NCBI GenBank assembly: GCA_003650925.1
Contig: QMSP01000014.1
Span: forward strand, 1 to 44,813
Length of the DNA: 44,813 nt
DNA from: Thermoprotei archaeon
GTDB taxonomy: Archaea; Thermoproteota; Thermoprotei; QMSL01
Direction: 5' to 3'
The position numbers and the translations under genes are program-made. The notes under the pieces are model-generated. The model saw only the letters and a list, made by a program, of their open reading frames with translations, had not been told where the DNA came from and ran no database searches. This document shows, piece after piece, positions 1 through 8,283 of this stretch (its first letter is position 1; every line of letters begins with the position of its first letter).

Positions 1-64
1 CAGCAGTCACCAATAAACTTGTAGAGTCTAGGAGCTTATAAGCCTTCACCTCAACATACCTCAT
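1..64 (-). CDS. Start of an unidentified protein, cut by the window edge
   Basis: An ATG at 64 on the minus strand opens 21 codons that run off the window. The peptide begins MRYVEVKAYKLLDSTS. It starts 4 bases after the stop of the neighbouring 106-residue gene, so the two probably share a transcript. The opening faintly recalls flavin-reductase-like split-barrel proteins, which often begin with a similar 'MRYKEV...AYKLLHP' stretch, but this is far too short to assign. The family is unknown. Confidence 0.4.
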   Translation of the reverse strand, partial: MRYVEVKAYKLLDSTSLLVTA

Positions 65-68
65 AGCA

Positions 69-389
69 TTAAGAGGCATAGAAAGACACACTATAATACA
101 GAAAGTTACAGTCTAACGTTTCTACCCCAAGAATACGCTTGTAGAATAAAGCTAATGCATTATCGGCGAAAGGCTTGCTTTCATCAGCTCTAAATCCTCC
201 AAATAGTATTTCCTTGTAAATATCTGATTTTGAGATAAGCTCACTTACAGGGGCTGAAGTGAGTTCCTTGACTAATTCCTCTCTAAGTTTAAGCACACCT
301 TCAACAGAGCTGTATAGTTCAGCTAAGTAAATGTTGAAATATCTTTCCCAAGATGCCTCTTCATAATACTTTATTGTCTCCTCAAGCAT
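69..389 (-). CDS. Hypothetical 106-residue helical protein
   Basis: The protein is short, acidic and predicted mostly helical. It begins MLEETIKYYEEASWERYF and has no signal peptide, membrane segment or cysteine motif. I do not recognise the family. An ATG start is available and the downstream gene starts 4 bases after its stop, which supports a real two-gene transcript. A helical partner in a small toxin-antitoxin or regulatory pair would fit the size, but nothing in the sequence shows that. Function unknown. Confidence 0.55.
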   Translation of the reverse strand: MLEETIKYYEEASWERYFNIYLAELYSSVEGVLKLREELVKELTSAPVSELISKSDIYKEILFGGFRADESKPFADNALALFYKRILGVETLDCNFLYYSVSFYAS

Positions 390-736
390 GATATCGGCCT
401 CAACTCCTGTTGATGAATTACCCTCTTGAAGCTAATATAAACATTAATTAAACCAACAATCTTAGTCATTGAGAGTATAAACACATAGTATGACATGAAT
501 GTGGAGGGCTCTCGATCATTATTCTACATGGAATCCTACAGAATAACCTACTACATCTTCTCTTTTCTCCTGAATGGATGGTTTATTTTAGGGTAGCTTA
601 AGAAGTAGGTAGGTCATCAAACTTTTAGCCCTCTCGCTTATATCTCGTGCAGGCAGCCTCCAAGCATCAATCATGTAAGCTTAAAAGTGAGCATACTACG
701 AACGCGTAAACGCGGACCTAAAGATGGCTTGAATAG

Positions 737-1440
737 TTTAACATTAAGATTTTGAGATATGTGGTTGAGGAGGGTGTCGTTACTAGGCATGAGATTGAGG
801 AGGCCTTCGATTTAACTCAGAATGCTGCATTGTACCATCTAAGGTAAGATGAGGTCCAGCTATAGTGTACATATTCGATCATAGGCTATGGAGTGGCCTT
901 GCAAATTGGAGTTGCTTAACTTCTGAGACTGATGAACCATGCCTTAATGAAGATTCTAATATTCTTGTTGAAGGCCTTAGGCGTGTTTGTAGGCTTGCTG
1001 ATAACGGCTTCGGTAGGGATAGGATGGGTTTTGGTGTCCTTGTTAGAGTATGGCTTTCCTTATGCTTCTATAGGAGCGTGATGGGCTGTTAATGTTCGTG
1101 AGCCTGCTGGAAAGCTAGGCTAGTTGCTTAGGTATGTTCAGAGATGTCTTGCTAAACTTATCGAAAATGGCCTTGCTGTTTCTACCAGTGATGGGCAAAA
1201 GTTGGGATAATTGCCTTGGGCACTTTGGGTTTCGCGCCATACATAGCGCATGGTGTCTTTCAAGAACTCTTTTAGCAACTTTAAGCACAGAGACCTGTTG
1301 TGGATGGGACTAAGCTGACTATATCCATGGCAGTGAGGTTATAATTCATTCTCCCATTCATGACAAGATAGCATTCAGAAAGTCTACTATACCTTAGTTG
1401 ATTGCCTTGAGAGACCTTGGCTTGCCTACTTCAAGTAATT
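737..1440 (+). pseudogene. Decayed winged-helix plus membrane-segment gene
   Basis: No intact gene covers 390-1425. Reading the frame of position 752 through its stops gives a coherent pattern. There is a helix-turn-helix-like start (LRYVVEEGVVTRHEIEEAFD at 752-811), then a hydrophobic stretch (ILIFLLKALGVFVGLLITAS around 955-1014) and a charged segment (RYVQRCLAKLIENGLAV around 1133-1183). At least six in-frame stops interrupt it (first TAA at 845-847). The likely parent was a membrane-bound winged-helix protein, comparable in plan to the intact gene at 24939-25361. The rest of the interval, 390-736, shows nothing I can support. An alternative is that the pattern is chance in non-coding DNA, so confidence is moderate. 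Confidence 0.45.
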
Positions 1441-2325
1441 TGATATAATGTCAGCATAATCCTCAGGGCTTCTTCCAGTAACTTGGAAGCACTCTGCTGT
1501 ATTCACCACTTCTTCGTATAGGTTTCTTTGAACTCTATATAAGTCATCAAGGTCTACTGATTGTTCTTCATGAGCACACCTCATGATGAGATCCTCAAAT
1601 ATGCTCCTGTGCATTCTCCCCACTGTACATAAGCTTATGAGCGTTCTCCTCTTTGAAATACTCGTTAGCTTAGGGCGGCCTCCCCTCTTGAGGACGAAGA
1701 TGTATCTTATCCTCGTGGTGTGTATAAGGCTATCACTCCCTATGAGCTTATCATAAGATATCTTGGAGTCACCAAGAATTCTCGACATGTAAGGGATTTT
1801 CCTAAGAGTATCCTTCATGTAAACACCTAACCTAAAGCTCATGGAGATTCTCATGCGTAGCCTCTTCAGATGATATACATGGATCGTCATTGATGTTGGG
1901 AAGCAATAGGCTACACTACTTGGCCCTACTATGACCATGTCATCTGAGAGGAAGCCAAAATCATGATCTCTAACTAAGATGATAGAGGTATGAGTTTTGC
2001 CTGTATCAGGAGGAGCCACTATGAGGAGACCTTCTCCATCCCTATCCAGACAAGCAGCATGAAGGAAGGAGTGCCGCCTTTGTAAAAGCTTGAGCTCCAT
2101 AAGGCTGAATATCAACCTTTTAAGTCTTCTATTTAACTTGCCTAGTATCCTATATCGTGGACTTAACGCTAACAGCTCGGTTCTATCGCTAAGATCTCTT
2201 AAAAGAAGTTTTGCCCTAAGAGGACCTATCTTGACTGAGCTTCTCCAGAAGAGGCCTCTGCTTAGTTGTTCAACTTTGAAATCTCCAAAATATACCTTTA
2301 AGTCTGCTGTATCAGAGGATACCAT
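1426..2325 (-). CDS. HPr kinase-like P-loop ATPase
   Basis: A P-loop (APPDTGKT, about residues 104-111) is followed by a hydrophobic strand and FLSDDMVIVG (about 123-132). This is the layout of HprK/P-like kinase domains, where the aspartates after the P-loop help bind Mg2+ and phosphate. The preceding SFLHAACLDRDGEGLLIV is also typical of this family. Length (299) suits a single-domain HprK-like protein; these archaeal members do not act on HPr and their substrate is unknown. The frame stays open upstream of the chosen ATG to about 2457 without any start codon, while an ATG at about 2463 in another frame opens MRLSEMAIDVRNVVI. The true N-terminus may therefore have been lost to a frameshift. 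Confidence 0.65.
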   Translation of the reverse strand: MVSSDTADLKVYFGDFKVEQLSRGLFWRSSVKIGPLRAKLLLRDLSDRTELLALSPRYRILGKLNRRLKRLIFSLMELKLLQRRHSFLHAACLDRDGEGLLIVAPPDTGKTHTSIILVRDHDFGFLSDDMVIVGPSSVAYCFPTSMTIHVYHLKRLRMRISMSFRLGVYMKDTLRKIPYMSRILGDSKISYDKLIGSDSLIHTTRIRYIFVLKRGGRPKLTSISKRRTLISLCTVGRMHRSIFEDLIMRCAHEEQSVDLDDLYRVQRNLYEEVVNTAECFQVTGRSPEDYADIISNYLK

Positions 2326-2498
2326 TGGTGAGATGAAGATTGCTGGAAGAAACTCATCACAGACACTTCTCCTGAGGTTTGTGATGACTCTTATGACTCC
2401 ATGTATATCATAGCCTCTTAGATTACAACGTTCCTGACATCTATGGCCATTTCACTTAGCCTCATGTTGATGCCCCATAGCCTCGTAAGTTGCGCGGT

Positions 2499-2549
2499 CT
2501 ATATATTGATGATCCAAAGTGCTAATTAGCCTTATGATCAATATCATAA
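2499..2549 (+). promoter_or_regulatory. TATA box and palindromic operator before the aldo/keto reductase
   Basis: TCTATATAT at 2499-2507 is a good archaeal TATA box, predicting transcription start near 2530. Just downstream, 2532-2549 is a perfect inverted repeat, TTATGAT-caat-ATCATAA, between that start and the ATG at 2563. A repressor bound there would block initiation. The factor is unknown. Confidence 0.45.
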
Positions 2550-2562
2550 CAGGGCGACTAAG

Positions 2563-3672
2563 ATGAGGTACAAAGTCCTAGGAGAAACGGGGCTAAAGGT
2601 GTCGGTTATAGGTTTTGGGGCTATAAAGCTACCGGAGATCTCGCTTGAGGAGGCCATAAAACTCCTCAATAGAGCCCTTGACCTAGGCATCAACTTCATT
2701 GATACTGCAAGAGGATATGGTGATAGTGAGACAAAGATAGGAATAGCCCTCAAGGATAGGAGAGATGAGTTCCACATAGCTACTAAGACTCATATAAGGG
2801 ATGCAGACGGTGCATTTAAAGACATTGAGCGAAGCCTCAAGGAGCTTCAGACTGACTACATTGATCTCTACCAGCTACACACTGTCAGCACAAAGGAGGA
2901 ATATAGGAAGGTCATGTCTCCTGGAGGAGCATTGGAAGCTCTCAAGAGGGCGAGACAAAAAGGGCTCATAGGCCATATAGGCATAACAATCCATAGGGAC
3001 CTTGATGTCATGAGGATGGCCATAGAGAGTGGAGAGTTTGAGACCATAATGCTGGCGTACAACCCATTGGACCCCGAAGGAGTGGAGCGTGAAGGCATTC
3101 TCAAGCTAGCTAAGGAGTATGGCCTAGGCGTCATAATTATGAAGCCTCTATCAGGAGGTCAGCTAGTCCTTCCTGAGACTGAAATGGGAAGACAAATTGG
3201 AAATGACCCACTTGTCAGAGGATGTCTTCGCTATATCCTCTCAAATCAATATGTAGACACTGTGATACCGGGCATAAAAAGAGTTGAGGAGCTTGAGGAA
3301 GACGTCCTAGTGGCAGATATGCCAATCCCCATGAGCGAGGAGGAGAAACAAGAACTCTTCGCTATGATAGGCAAGCTTGGGAAGAGCTTCAGATACGGCC
3401 AAATATGTCTAAGATGTGGCTATTGTCTTCCTTGCCCACAAGGCATCGAAATCCCAGAGGTATTTCGAGCTTATGACTCCTACATGAATTACCCAGAGGA
3501 GGTGAAGGAGGTGGGGCTTAAAATCTACGCTTCATTAAAGGTCAAGCCAGATGCGTGCACAGAATGCCGGCAATGTGTTCAGCGCTGTCCTGCAGGCATA
3601 GACATCCCTGCTAAGTTGAAGGAGGTCACTAAAGTCCTTGAGGAGGCCTTAAGAGCTAGGAGCTTAGCCTAA
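2563..3672 (+). CDS. Aldo/keto reductase with C-terminal 4Fe-4S ferredoxin domain
   Basis: Residues 1 to about 270 form an aldo/keto reductase TIM barrel: TGLKVSVIGFGAIKLP at the start, FIDTARGYGDSE with the catalytic tyrosine, IATKTH with the paired lysine, and DYIDLYQLH. Residues about 285-355 carry two cysteine clusters, CLRCGYCLPCPQG and CTECRQCVQRCPAG, fitting two [4Fe-4S] clusters. This fused architecture is a known family of predicted oxidoreductases in archaea and anaerobes; its substrates are not established. The protein is cytoplasmic, with no signal peptide. It lies 21 bases ahead of the propeller glycosidase-like gene and probably shares its transcript, which suggests reduction or oxidation of a released sugar. 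The upstream palindrome may control it. Confidence 0.85.
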   Translation: MRYKVLGETGLKVSVIGFGAIKLPEISLEEAIKLLNRALDLGINFIDTARGYGDSETKIGIALKDRRDEFHIATKTHIRDADGAFKDIERSLKELQTDYIDLYQLHTVSTKEEYRKVMSPGGALEALKRARQKGLIGHIGITIHRDLDVMRMAIESGEFETIMLAYNPLDPEGVEREGILKLAKEYGLGVIIMKPLSGGQLVLPETEMGRQIGNDPLVRGCLRYILSNQYVDTVIPGIKRVEELEEDVLVADMPIPMSEEEKQELFAMIGKLGKSFRYGQICLRCGYCLPCPQGIEIPEVFRAYDSYMNYPEEVKEVGLKIYASLKVKPDACTECRQCVQRCPAGIDIPAKLKEVTKVLEEALRARSLA

Positions 3673-3693
3673 GGTAGCTACTAGGTGAGGAAT

Positions 3694-4683
3694 ATGTGGA
3701 GTAGATATTCTGGTCGTAGATGGGAAGGACTTCTACCACCACAGTATTTACTTCGAAGACGAAGGTTTCTAAGGGTAGTACTGAATCCACCTGATTATAA
3801 TCCTGGTTCATGGATAGGTGCTGGGAATGTGATCTTTGATGATGCCATTGAAGGATTTTGGCTTGTAGCTAGGCTTAGAAGAGCTCCACCTGCTCGCGGC
3901 TATGCGCTGGGCATCTATAGGTCTAGTGATGGTGAGCATTTTGACCAGACATTTAGGATAACCAAGGAGGAGCTAGGGGAGATAGCTGGACTGGAAGTCA
4001 AGAGCATAGAGGGCTCCCAGCTCATCCAAGATCCTAGAACTGGAATGTTCTACCTCTACGTGTCGATTGATATAGATGGATGGGAAACCCTATTGCTCAA
4101 GGCAGATGACCCTCGTGGGCCCTGGGAAGTTATTGGAACTGTCTTGAGGAGAGAGAAGAGCTATGAGGTGGAAGAGGCAAGAGACCCTGTCGTGGGGATC
4201 ATAGATGGGCTATATATGATGTTCTATAAGGCTAATGATGGAAAGAAGGTTAACACAGCACTTGCTATAAGCCAGGATGGAGTTAAATGGAGAAAACTAG
4301 GTGTACCCATGATCAATGGACATCCTCAGCCTGACTATCTTCAGCTATGTGGAAGCCTCTTCTCAGGATCCCTTGGGCCTGTGTTCATGGGCCTTGCTCG
4401 GCGTCACATAGTGAGTGGATGTGGAATAGCTAAGAGTTTTGAGGCCTATGTTATCGATCTAAGACAGGTGGAGATGATGGAAGTGTTCAGGACAGAGTGG
4501 AGGCCACTATCACCATATGAGCACAAGGAATGGCCTACTCATGGATATTGTAGCATAATTCATGATTTGAAAAGGAATAGGATACTTATGTACATTGAGG
4601 CAATAGACCCTGAGTATACCAAGGAGGTGGGATGGCGGACTCAAGTAGACAGGCTCATAGCCTATGAAGTACCTCTGGAATAG
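3694..4683 (+). CDS. Five-bladed beta-propeller glycosidase-like protein (GH43/GH130 superfamily fold)
   Basis: The 329-residue protein is built of repeated strands with glycosidase-propeller signatures: EGSQLIQDPRTGMFYLYVS, then EEARDPVVGIIDGLYMMFYK and ALAISQDGVKWRKLG. These resemble GH32/43/68/130 proteins, where an acidic residue beside each 'DP' turn shapes the active site. The exact family and substrate cannot be named. ATG 3694 is preferred because AGGTGAGG at 3683-3690 is a strong ribosome-binding site five bases away; GTG 3685 lies inside it. There is no signal peptide. It follows the aldo/keto reductase by 21 bases, so the two are probably co-transcribed. Confidence 0.6.
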   Translation: MWSRYSGRRWEGLLPPQYLLRRRRFLRVVLNPPDYNPGSWIGAGNVIFDDAIEGFWLVARLRRAPPARGYALGIYRSSDGEHFDQTFRITKEELGEIAGLEVKSIEGSQLIQDPRTGMFYLYVSIDIDGWETLLLKADDPRGPWEVIGTVLRREKSYEVEEARDPVVGIIDGLYMMFYKANDGKKVNTALAISQDGVKWRKLGVPMINGHPQPDYLQLCGSLFSGSLGPVFMGLARRHIVSGCGIAKSFEAYVIDLRQVEMMEVFRTEWRPLSPYEHKEWPTHGYCSIIHDLKRNRILMYIEAIDPEYTKEVGWRTQVDRLIAYEVPLE

Positions 4684-4801
4684 TATTCTCTGCTTTTAGA
4701 GCTAAAGAAAAGTGCATAGTATTGTTGCTCCTCATGAGCGTCATGAACATTTCCTATTCTCAATAGTCTTAAATGAGCCACACTGAAGATCTGAATGAGG
4801 T

Positions 4802-7555
4802 GTGCATGTCTTGAGGTACTCATATTGTCATGCTGTAGCCTCTGGGGTTCCTCTTGGAGGCATAGGAACAGGCTCTCTTGAGATAAGAGCTGATGGAAGG
4901 CTTCATGAATGGCATATATTCAACAATGGTCCGTGGAGCAGCAGAGATGATGATAGAAAATTGAAACCTATGGACCTCGAGGATAGCTTCTTTGCTTTGA
5001 GGGTGAGAAAGGGTGACAAAGTTATGGTTAGAATTCTAAGAGCAAGCTCTTATGAGCTTGGAGCTAGTCCATATAGAATTCCTTGGGTTAAACCTGTTGA
5101 TGAGATACTATTTGAAGGAAGGCCACCCTTCGCTTTTCTCAGCTTCATTGATCGAAAGCTTGAGGCTGATGTAAAGCTTGAGGCTTTCTCACCCTTCATA
5201 CCAGGCGATGTCAGGAACTCTGCCATCCCTGTTGCATTGTTCAGATTCTCAGTTGAAAATAGATCAAGCGAAACTATTGAAGCGACCATAGTATTCGCCC
5301 TTAAGAATCCCTTCTCAGGACTTGGCAAAGAAATAACTGGAATAAGTGAGGTGAAGAAAGAGGAGAAGTACACAGCCATAATCATGAAGGGACAGAACCT
5401 ATCTCCGCTTCACCCAATGAAGAATGGCTCACTTGGCCTTGCTGTGCTCAGTGTAGAAGAGGTAACTGCTACTGCCTACGTCAAAAAGGACAATATGGCC
5501 TTGGAGAGGTTCTGGGTTGACTTGAGAAAGGATGGATGTATATCAGGTCCAGAACGCTATGAAGGAAAGGATGTACATTATGTAGCGCTTGCCAAGAAGC
5601 TGAGTATTCCCGCTAAGGGAAGGGGAGAGGTCATATTCTTGGTAGCTTGGTTCTTCCCAAATCACTTAGATGAAGCTAATGAGAGATTAGGACACATGTA
5701 TGAGAACTGGTTCTCATCTTCTGAGGATGTGGTCAAGTATGTTGTGGAGAACTTCGAGTACCTCCATAACATGACAAGGAGCTTCTACAAGAGGCTTTAT
5801 GAAGACACTACCATGGAGGAATGGCTCTGTGATATAATTGGCTCTCAAGTCAGTACTCTTCAGAAGGCCACTTGGTTCACAAAGGAGGGTAGGATTGGGG
5901 TATGGGAGGGATATTATGACCCTTACTATGCAGGCCCCACTCATGCAGCTTTCAACACCACTGATGTCATGTACTATGCATCTGTGATGCTTCTCTTCCT
6001 ATTTCCTGAGCTTGAAAGGAAGTTCATCATGCAACAAGCTGAGTGGCAACTAAGTCCTGACATTGAGCCATATTACACTCTCTATGCTCTAAGCATTCCT
6101 GAGAATCTTGATGAATTCAAGAAAGAGATAGCAAAGGATCCTTCACTCATAGCTGATTTCGACAAGGTCAAGAAGGTGGTGAGGGAAATAGTCAAGAGGA
6201 CAGGGAAAGATCCAAGAGGACGTGTAATGCACTTCTTCGGCTTCTCCTTGAAGAGACCTGATGCATACCACATGGTCGACCTCATGCCCAAGTACATACT
6301 CATGTCGTACAGAGATGCCTTGTGGATGGGAGATGAGAAACTCCTCAGGAGCCTATGGAACAAGCTAAAGGAGGAGGTTGAGTGTATCCTCAGGATACAT
6401 AATAAAGCTGAAGTGAAACTGCCCTATCACCAGACGCCAGCCGGCTTTGAGGCCTTCATGAAGATATCTGAGCTGCTGAGGAACTATGGCATGCTCACTC
6501 AGCTTGGTCTTCCAATACTTTATGGAGAGACTTTGCTTCCCATAGGCTTTCAGACTTTCGATGTATGGAGCTTCATAGGAATTGCTGCCTATAGCAGCAT
6601 ACTATGGCTCTCAGCTTTAAAGGCCATGATCAAGGCGTCTGAGGAGCTGCTTAAGGATAGAGCATACGCAGAGAAGCTTAAGGAGATATACGACGAGGCT
6701 AAGAGCAATCTGGAGAAGCTTCTCTGGAACGGCGAGTACTTTGATCTATGGTATGATCCCATTAGTGGAAAAAGGGACAAAGCCTGTATGGCGGCTCAGC
6801 TGATAGGGCAATGGTATGCCTCAGTACTGACTGATATAGGTTATGCTATTGACAAAGAGAAAGTCGTAAAAACTCTTAGAAGCATAGCCAAGTACAACAT
6901 AATTGAAGATGAGGGGTTGATAAATGGAGTTTATCCCAATGAGAAGAGGCCTGCTTATGAAGGAGACCTAGTGTATCCCAATGATACAGGCCTACCATAT
7001 AGCGTTGGTTGCCAGATGGATACACCATGGTCGGGAGTAGAGTATGCTGTAGCTTCTCACATGATACATGAAGGACTGGTGGAGGAGGGCATGAAGATAC
7101 TTAGAGAAATTCACGAGAGATATATGAAAGGAGGGCACTATTGGAATCACATCGAATGGGGGGCGCATTATATGAGGCCTATGTCATCATGGTCAGTAAT
7201 CGTAGCAATTGAAGGGCTTCTCTACGATGGAATAAGGGGAAAGTTGAAGGTAAGGCCTAGATTAAGAAAGGAATCCTTCAAGTGGATATTCACATTGCCT
7301 GGTGTCTGGGGGAATATTGAACATAAGGTGATTGACAAGACACTTCACCTGATTATAACACTTGATAAAGGAGCCTTTAATGTCAGGGAGGTAGTAGTTG
7401 AGAGATTAGGCACCGTCGGGGAAGTTAAGGTTAGTATTGATGGAGCAGTGGTTCAAGTCAAGGAGACAAAGGAGCTAGACGAGAGTGTAGTAGTGACACT
7501 AAGCGAGGAGGTCAAGGTTAATAGAAGGCTAGAAGTGATAGTGACCTATGTCTAG
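4802..7555 (+). CDS. GH116 family glycosidase (GBA2-like beta-glucosidase/glucosylceramidase)
   Basis: The N-terminal beta-sandwich begins with GVPLGGIGTGSLEIRADG and HEWHIFNNGPW, the hallmark of GH116 (formerly DUF608). The C-terminal (alpha/alpha)6 barrel contains GVWEGYYDPYY with a likely nucleophile Glu369, FNTTDVMYYAS, and VDLMPKYILMSYRD, where an Asp (493 or 505) should be the acid/base. At 917 residues it is full length for archaeal members. GH116 includes a characterised Sulfolobus beta-glucosidase/xylosidase (SSO1353) and human GBA2, so a beta-linked glucoside or glycolipid is a plausible substrate. No signal peptide is seen, implying cytoplasmic action. TTAAATG at about 4770-4776 sits 26-30 bases before GTG 4802, consistent with a leaderless mRNA. 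Confidence 0.88.
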   Translation: MHVLRYSYCHAVASGVPLGGIGTGSLEIRADGRLHEWHIFNNGPWSSRDDDRKLKPMDLEDSFFALRVRKGDKVMVRILRASSYELGASPYRIPWVKPVDEILFEGRPPFAFLSFIDRKLEADVKLEAFSPFIPGDVRNSAIPVALFRFSVENRSSETIEATIVFALKNPFSGLGKEITGISEVKKEEKYTAIIMKGQNLSPLHPMKNGSLGLAVLSVEEVTATAYVKKDNMALERFWVDLRKDGCISGPERYEGKDVHYVALAKKLSIPAKGRGEVIFLVAWFFPNHLDEANERLGHMYENWFSSSEDVVKYVVENFEYLHNMTRSFYKRLYEDTTMEEWLCDIIGSQVSTLQKATWFTKEGRIGVWEGYYDPYYAGPTHAAFNTTDVMYYASVMLLFLFPELERKFIMQQAEWQLSPDIEPYYTLYALSIPENLDEFKKEIAKDPSLIADFDKVKKVVREIVKRTGKDPRGRVMHFFGFSLKRPDAYHMVDLMPKYILMSYRDALWMGDEKLLRSLWNKLKEEVECILRIHNKAEVKLPYHQTPAGFEAFMKISELLRNYGMLTQLGLPILYGETLLPIGFQTFDVWSFIGIAAYSSILWLSALKAMIKASEELLKDRAYAEKLKEIYDEAKSNLEKLLWNGEYFDLWYDPISGKRDKACMAAQLIGQWYASVLTDIGYAIDKEKVVKTLRSIAKYNIIEDEGLINGVYPNEKRPAYEGDLVYPNDTGLPYSVGCQMDTPWSGVEYAVASHMIHEGLVEEGMKILREIHERYMKGGHYWNHIEWGAHYMRPMSSWSVIVAIEGLLYDGIRGKLKVRPRLRKESFKWIFTLPGVWGNIEHKVIDKTLHLIITLDKGAFNVREVVVERLGTVGEVKVSIDGAVVQVKETKELDESVVVTLSEEVKVNRRLEVIVTYV

Positions 7556-7616
7556 AGCCACAGTATGATGGCCGATAAGTGATGTGACCTTCTAGAACTC
7601 TATATCTCTCTAATGC

Positions 7617-8036
7617 TTATTTTGTCCTTCGTATTTTCTTGCCTAACTCATCTCTGAAACACCAGAGACCTTCGCCAACAGCTATCATAACGATGTTAAG
7701 TTTATCGGTTAACTTGTCACTTATAAGGACTTCTTCTGCGCGCTCACTAATGACTAGATCAGAGATTACACCTCCTACAACTCTGTCCTCCTCCACTACA
7801 TGAACCTTGACGGCATCCATCACTTTGATTAGTCTTGTTCTGCTACCATCAGCCAGTATATACTCCCTGATCATAGCCCCAGCAGGTAGCTCTGGATAAT
7901 ATCCAAGAGCCTTGGCTACGTCAGGAGGCACTAAGATCTCAGGTCGTGTAGTCTCATAACCACTGTTGACGAGAGCTATTACATCAATGCTTGAGCCTTT
8001 CGCACTTTCTAGCCTCAGCCTCAACCTTAAAGCCAC
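7617..8036 (-). CDS. Retropepsin-like (clan AA) protein with Asn in place of the catalytic Asp
   Basis: The pattern ALVNSGYETTRPEILVPPDVA, then a middle strand region, then EEVLISDKLTDKLNI...GLWCF, matches the retropepsin-like fold: the strand with the D-T/S-G turn, then the LLG-D-L-G-hxhD end. Here the turn reads V-N-S-G (codon AAC). A normal aspartic protease of this fold acts as a dimer with one Asp per subunit, so catalysis should be lost or altered. A paralogue at 33920-34336 has the same Asn with a different codon, so this is not a read error. GTG start at 8036 is preceded by GAGGTGA. A small overlapping frame precedes it. Role unknown. Confidence 0.55.
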   Translation of the reverse strand: MALRLRLRLESAKGSSIDVIALVNSGYETTRPEILVPPDVAKALGYYPELPAGAMIREYILADGSRTRLIKVMDAVKVHVVEEDRVVGGVISDLVISERAEEVLISDKLTDKLNIVMIAVGEGLWCFRDELGKKIRRTK

Positions 8037-8124
8037 GAGGCTTCACCTCGTCAACAGGATAGATCCTGCCTATCCTCTGCAAGACAATCTCCCTTAGGTA
8101 TCCAATACGCTCAGCTTTTGTCAA
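7984..8124 (-). CDS. Possible small basic protein overlapping the retropepsin-like gene
   Basis: A TTG at 8124 opens 46 codons (LTKAERIGYLREIVLQRIGR at the start) ending at a TGA at 7984-7986, inside the next gene in another frame. The first 30 residues look like a genuine amphipathic helical peptide. A short basic frame also overlaps the start of the paralogous gene near 34.3 kb, which gives some weight to a conserved two-gene arrangement. Against it are the weak start codon, the small size and the lack of recognisable family. Confidence 0.3.
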   Translation of the reverse strand: MTKAERIGYLREIVLQRIGRIYPVDEVKPRGFKVEAEARKCERLKH

Positions 8125-8283
8125 TTCAATACCCCGCTACTCAATACACATATCCAGCATAAATAATTACCTACATGCATGCCCTCCTCAGAGAATTAAC
8201 GTAGACTCATGATGTAATTGGGAAAATGAGAAATATGTCTAAAAGGCGAGAGGCAACTCAAATAACAGATTGGTGAGTGAAAT

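Noticed and set aside
920-955. CTGA-gac-TGATGA on the plus strand
   Set aside because: The outer C and D boxes are missing; it lies within a decayed gene.
865-1092. A 75-codon open frame on the plus strand
   Set aside because: Odd composition with many Cys and Trp. It overlaps the relic in a different frame and lacks a start signal.
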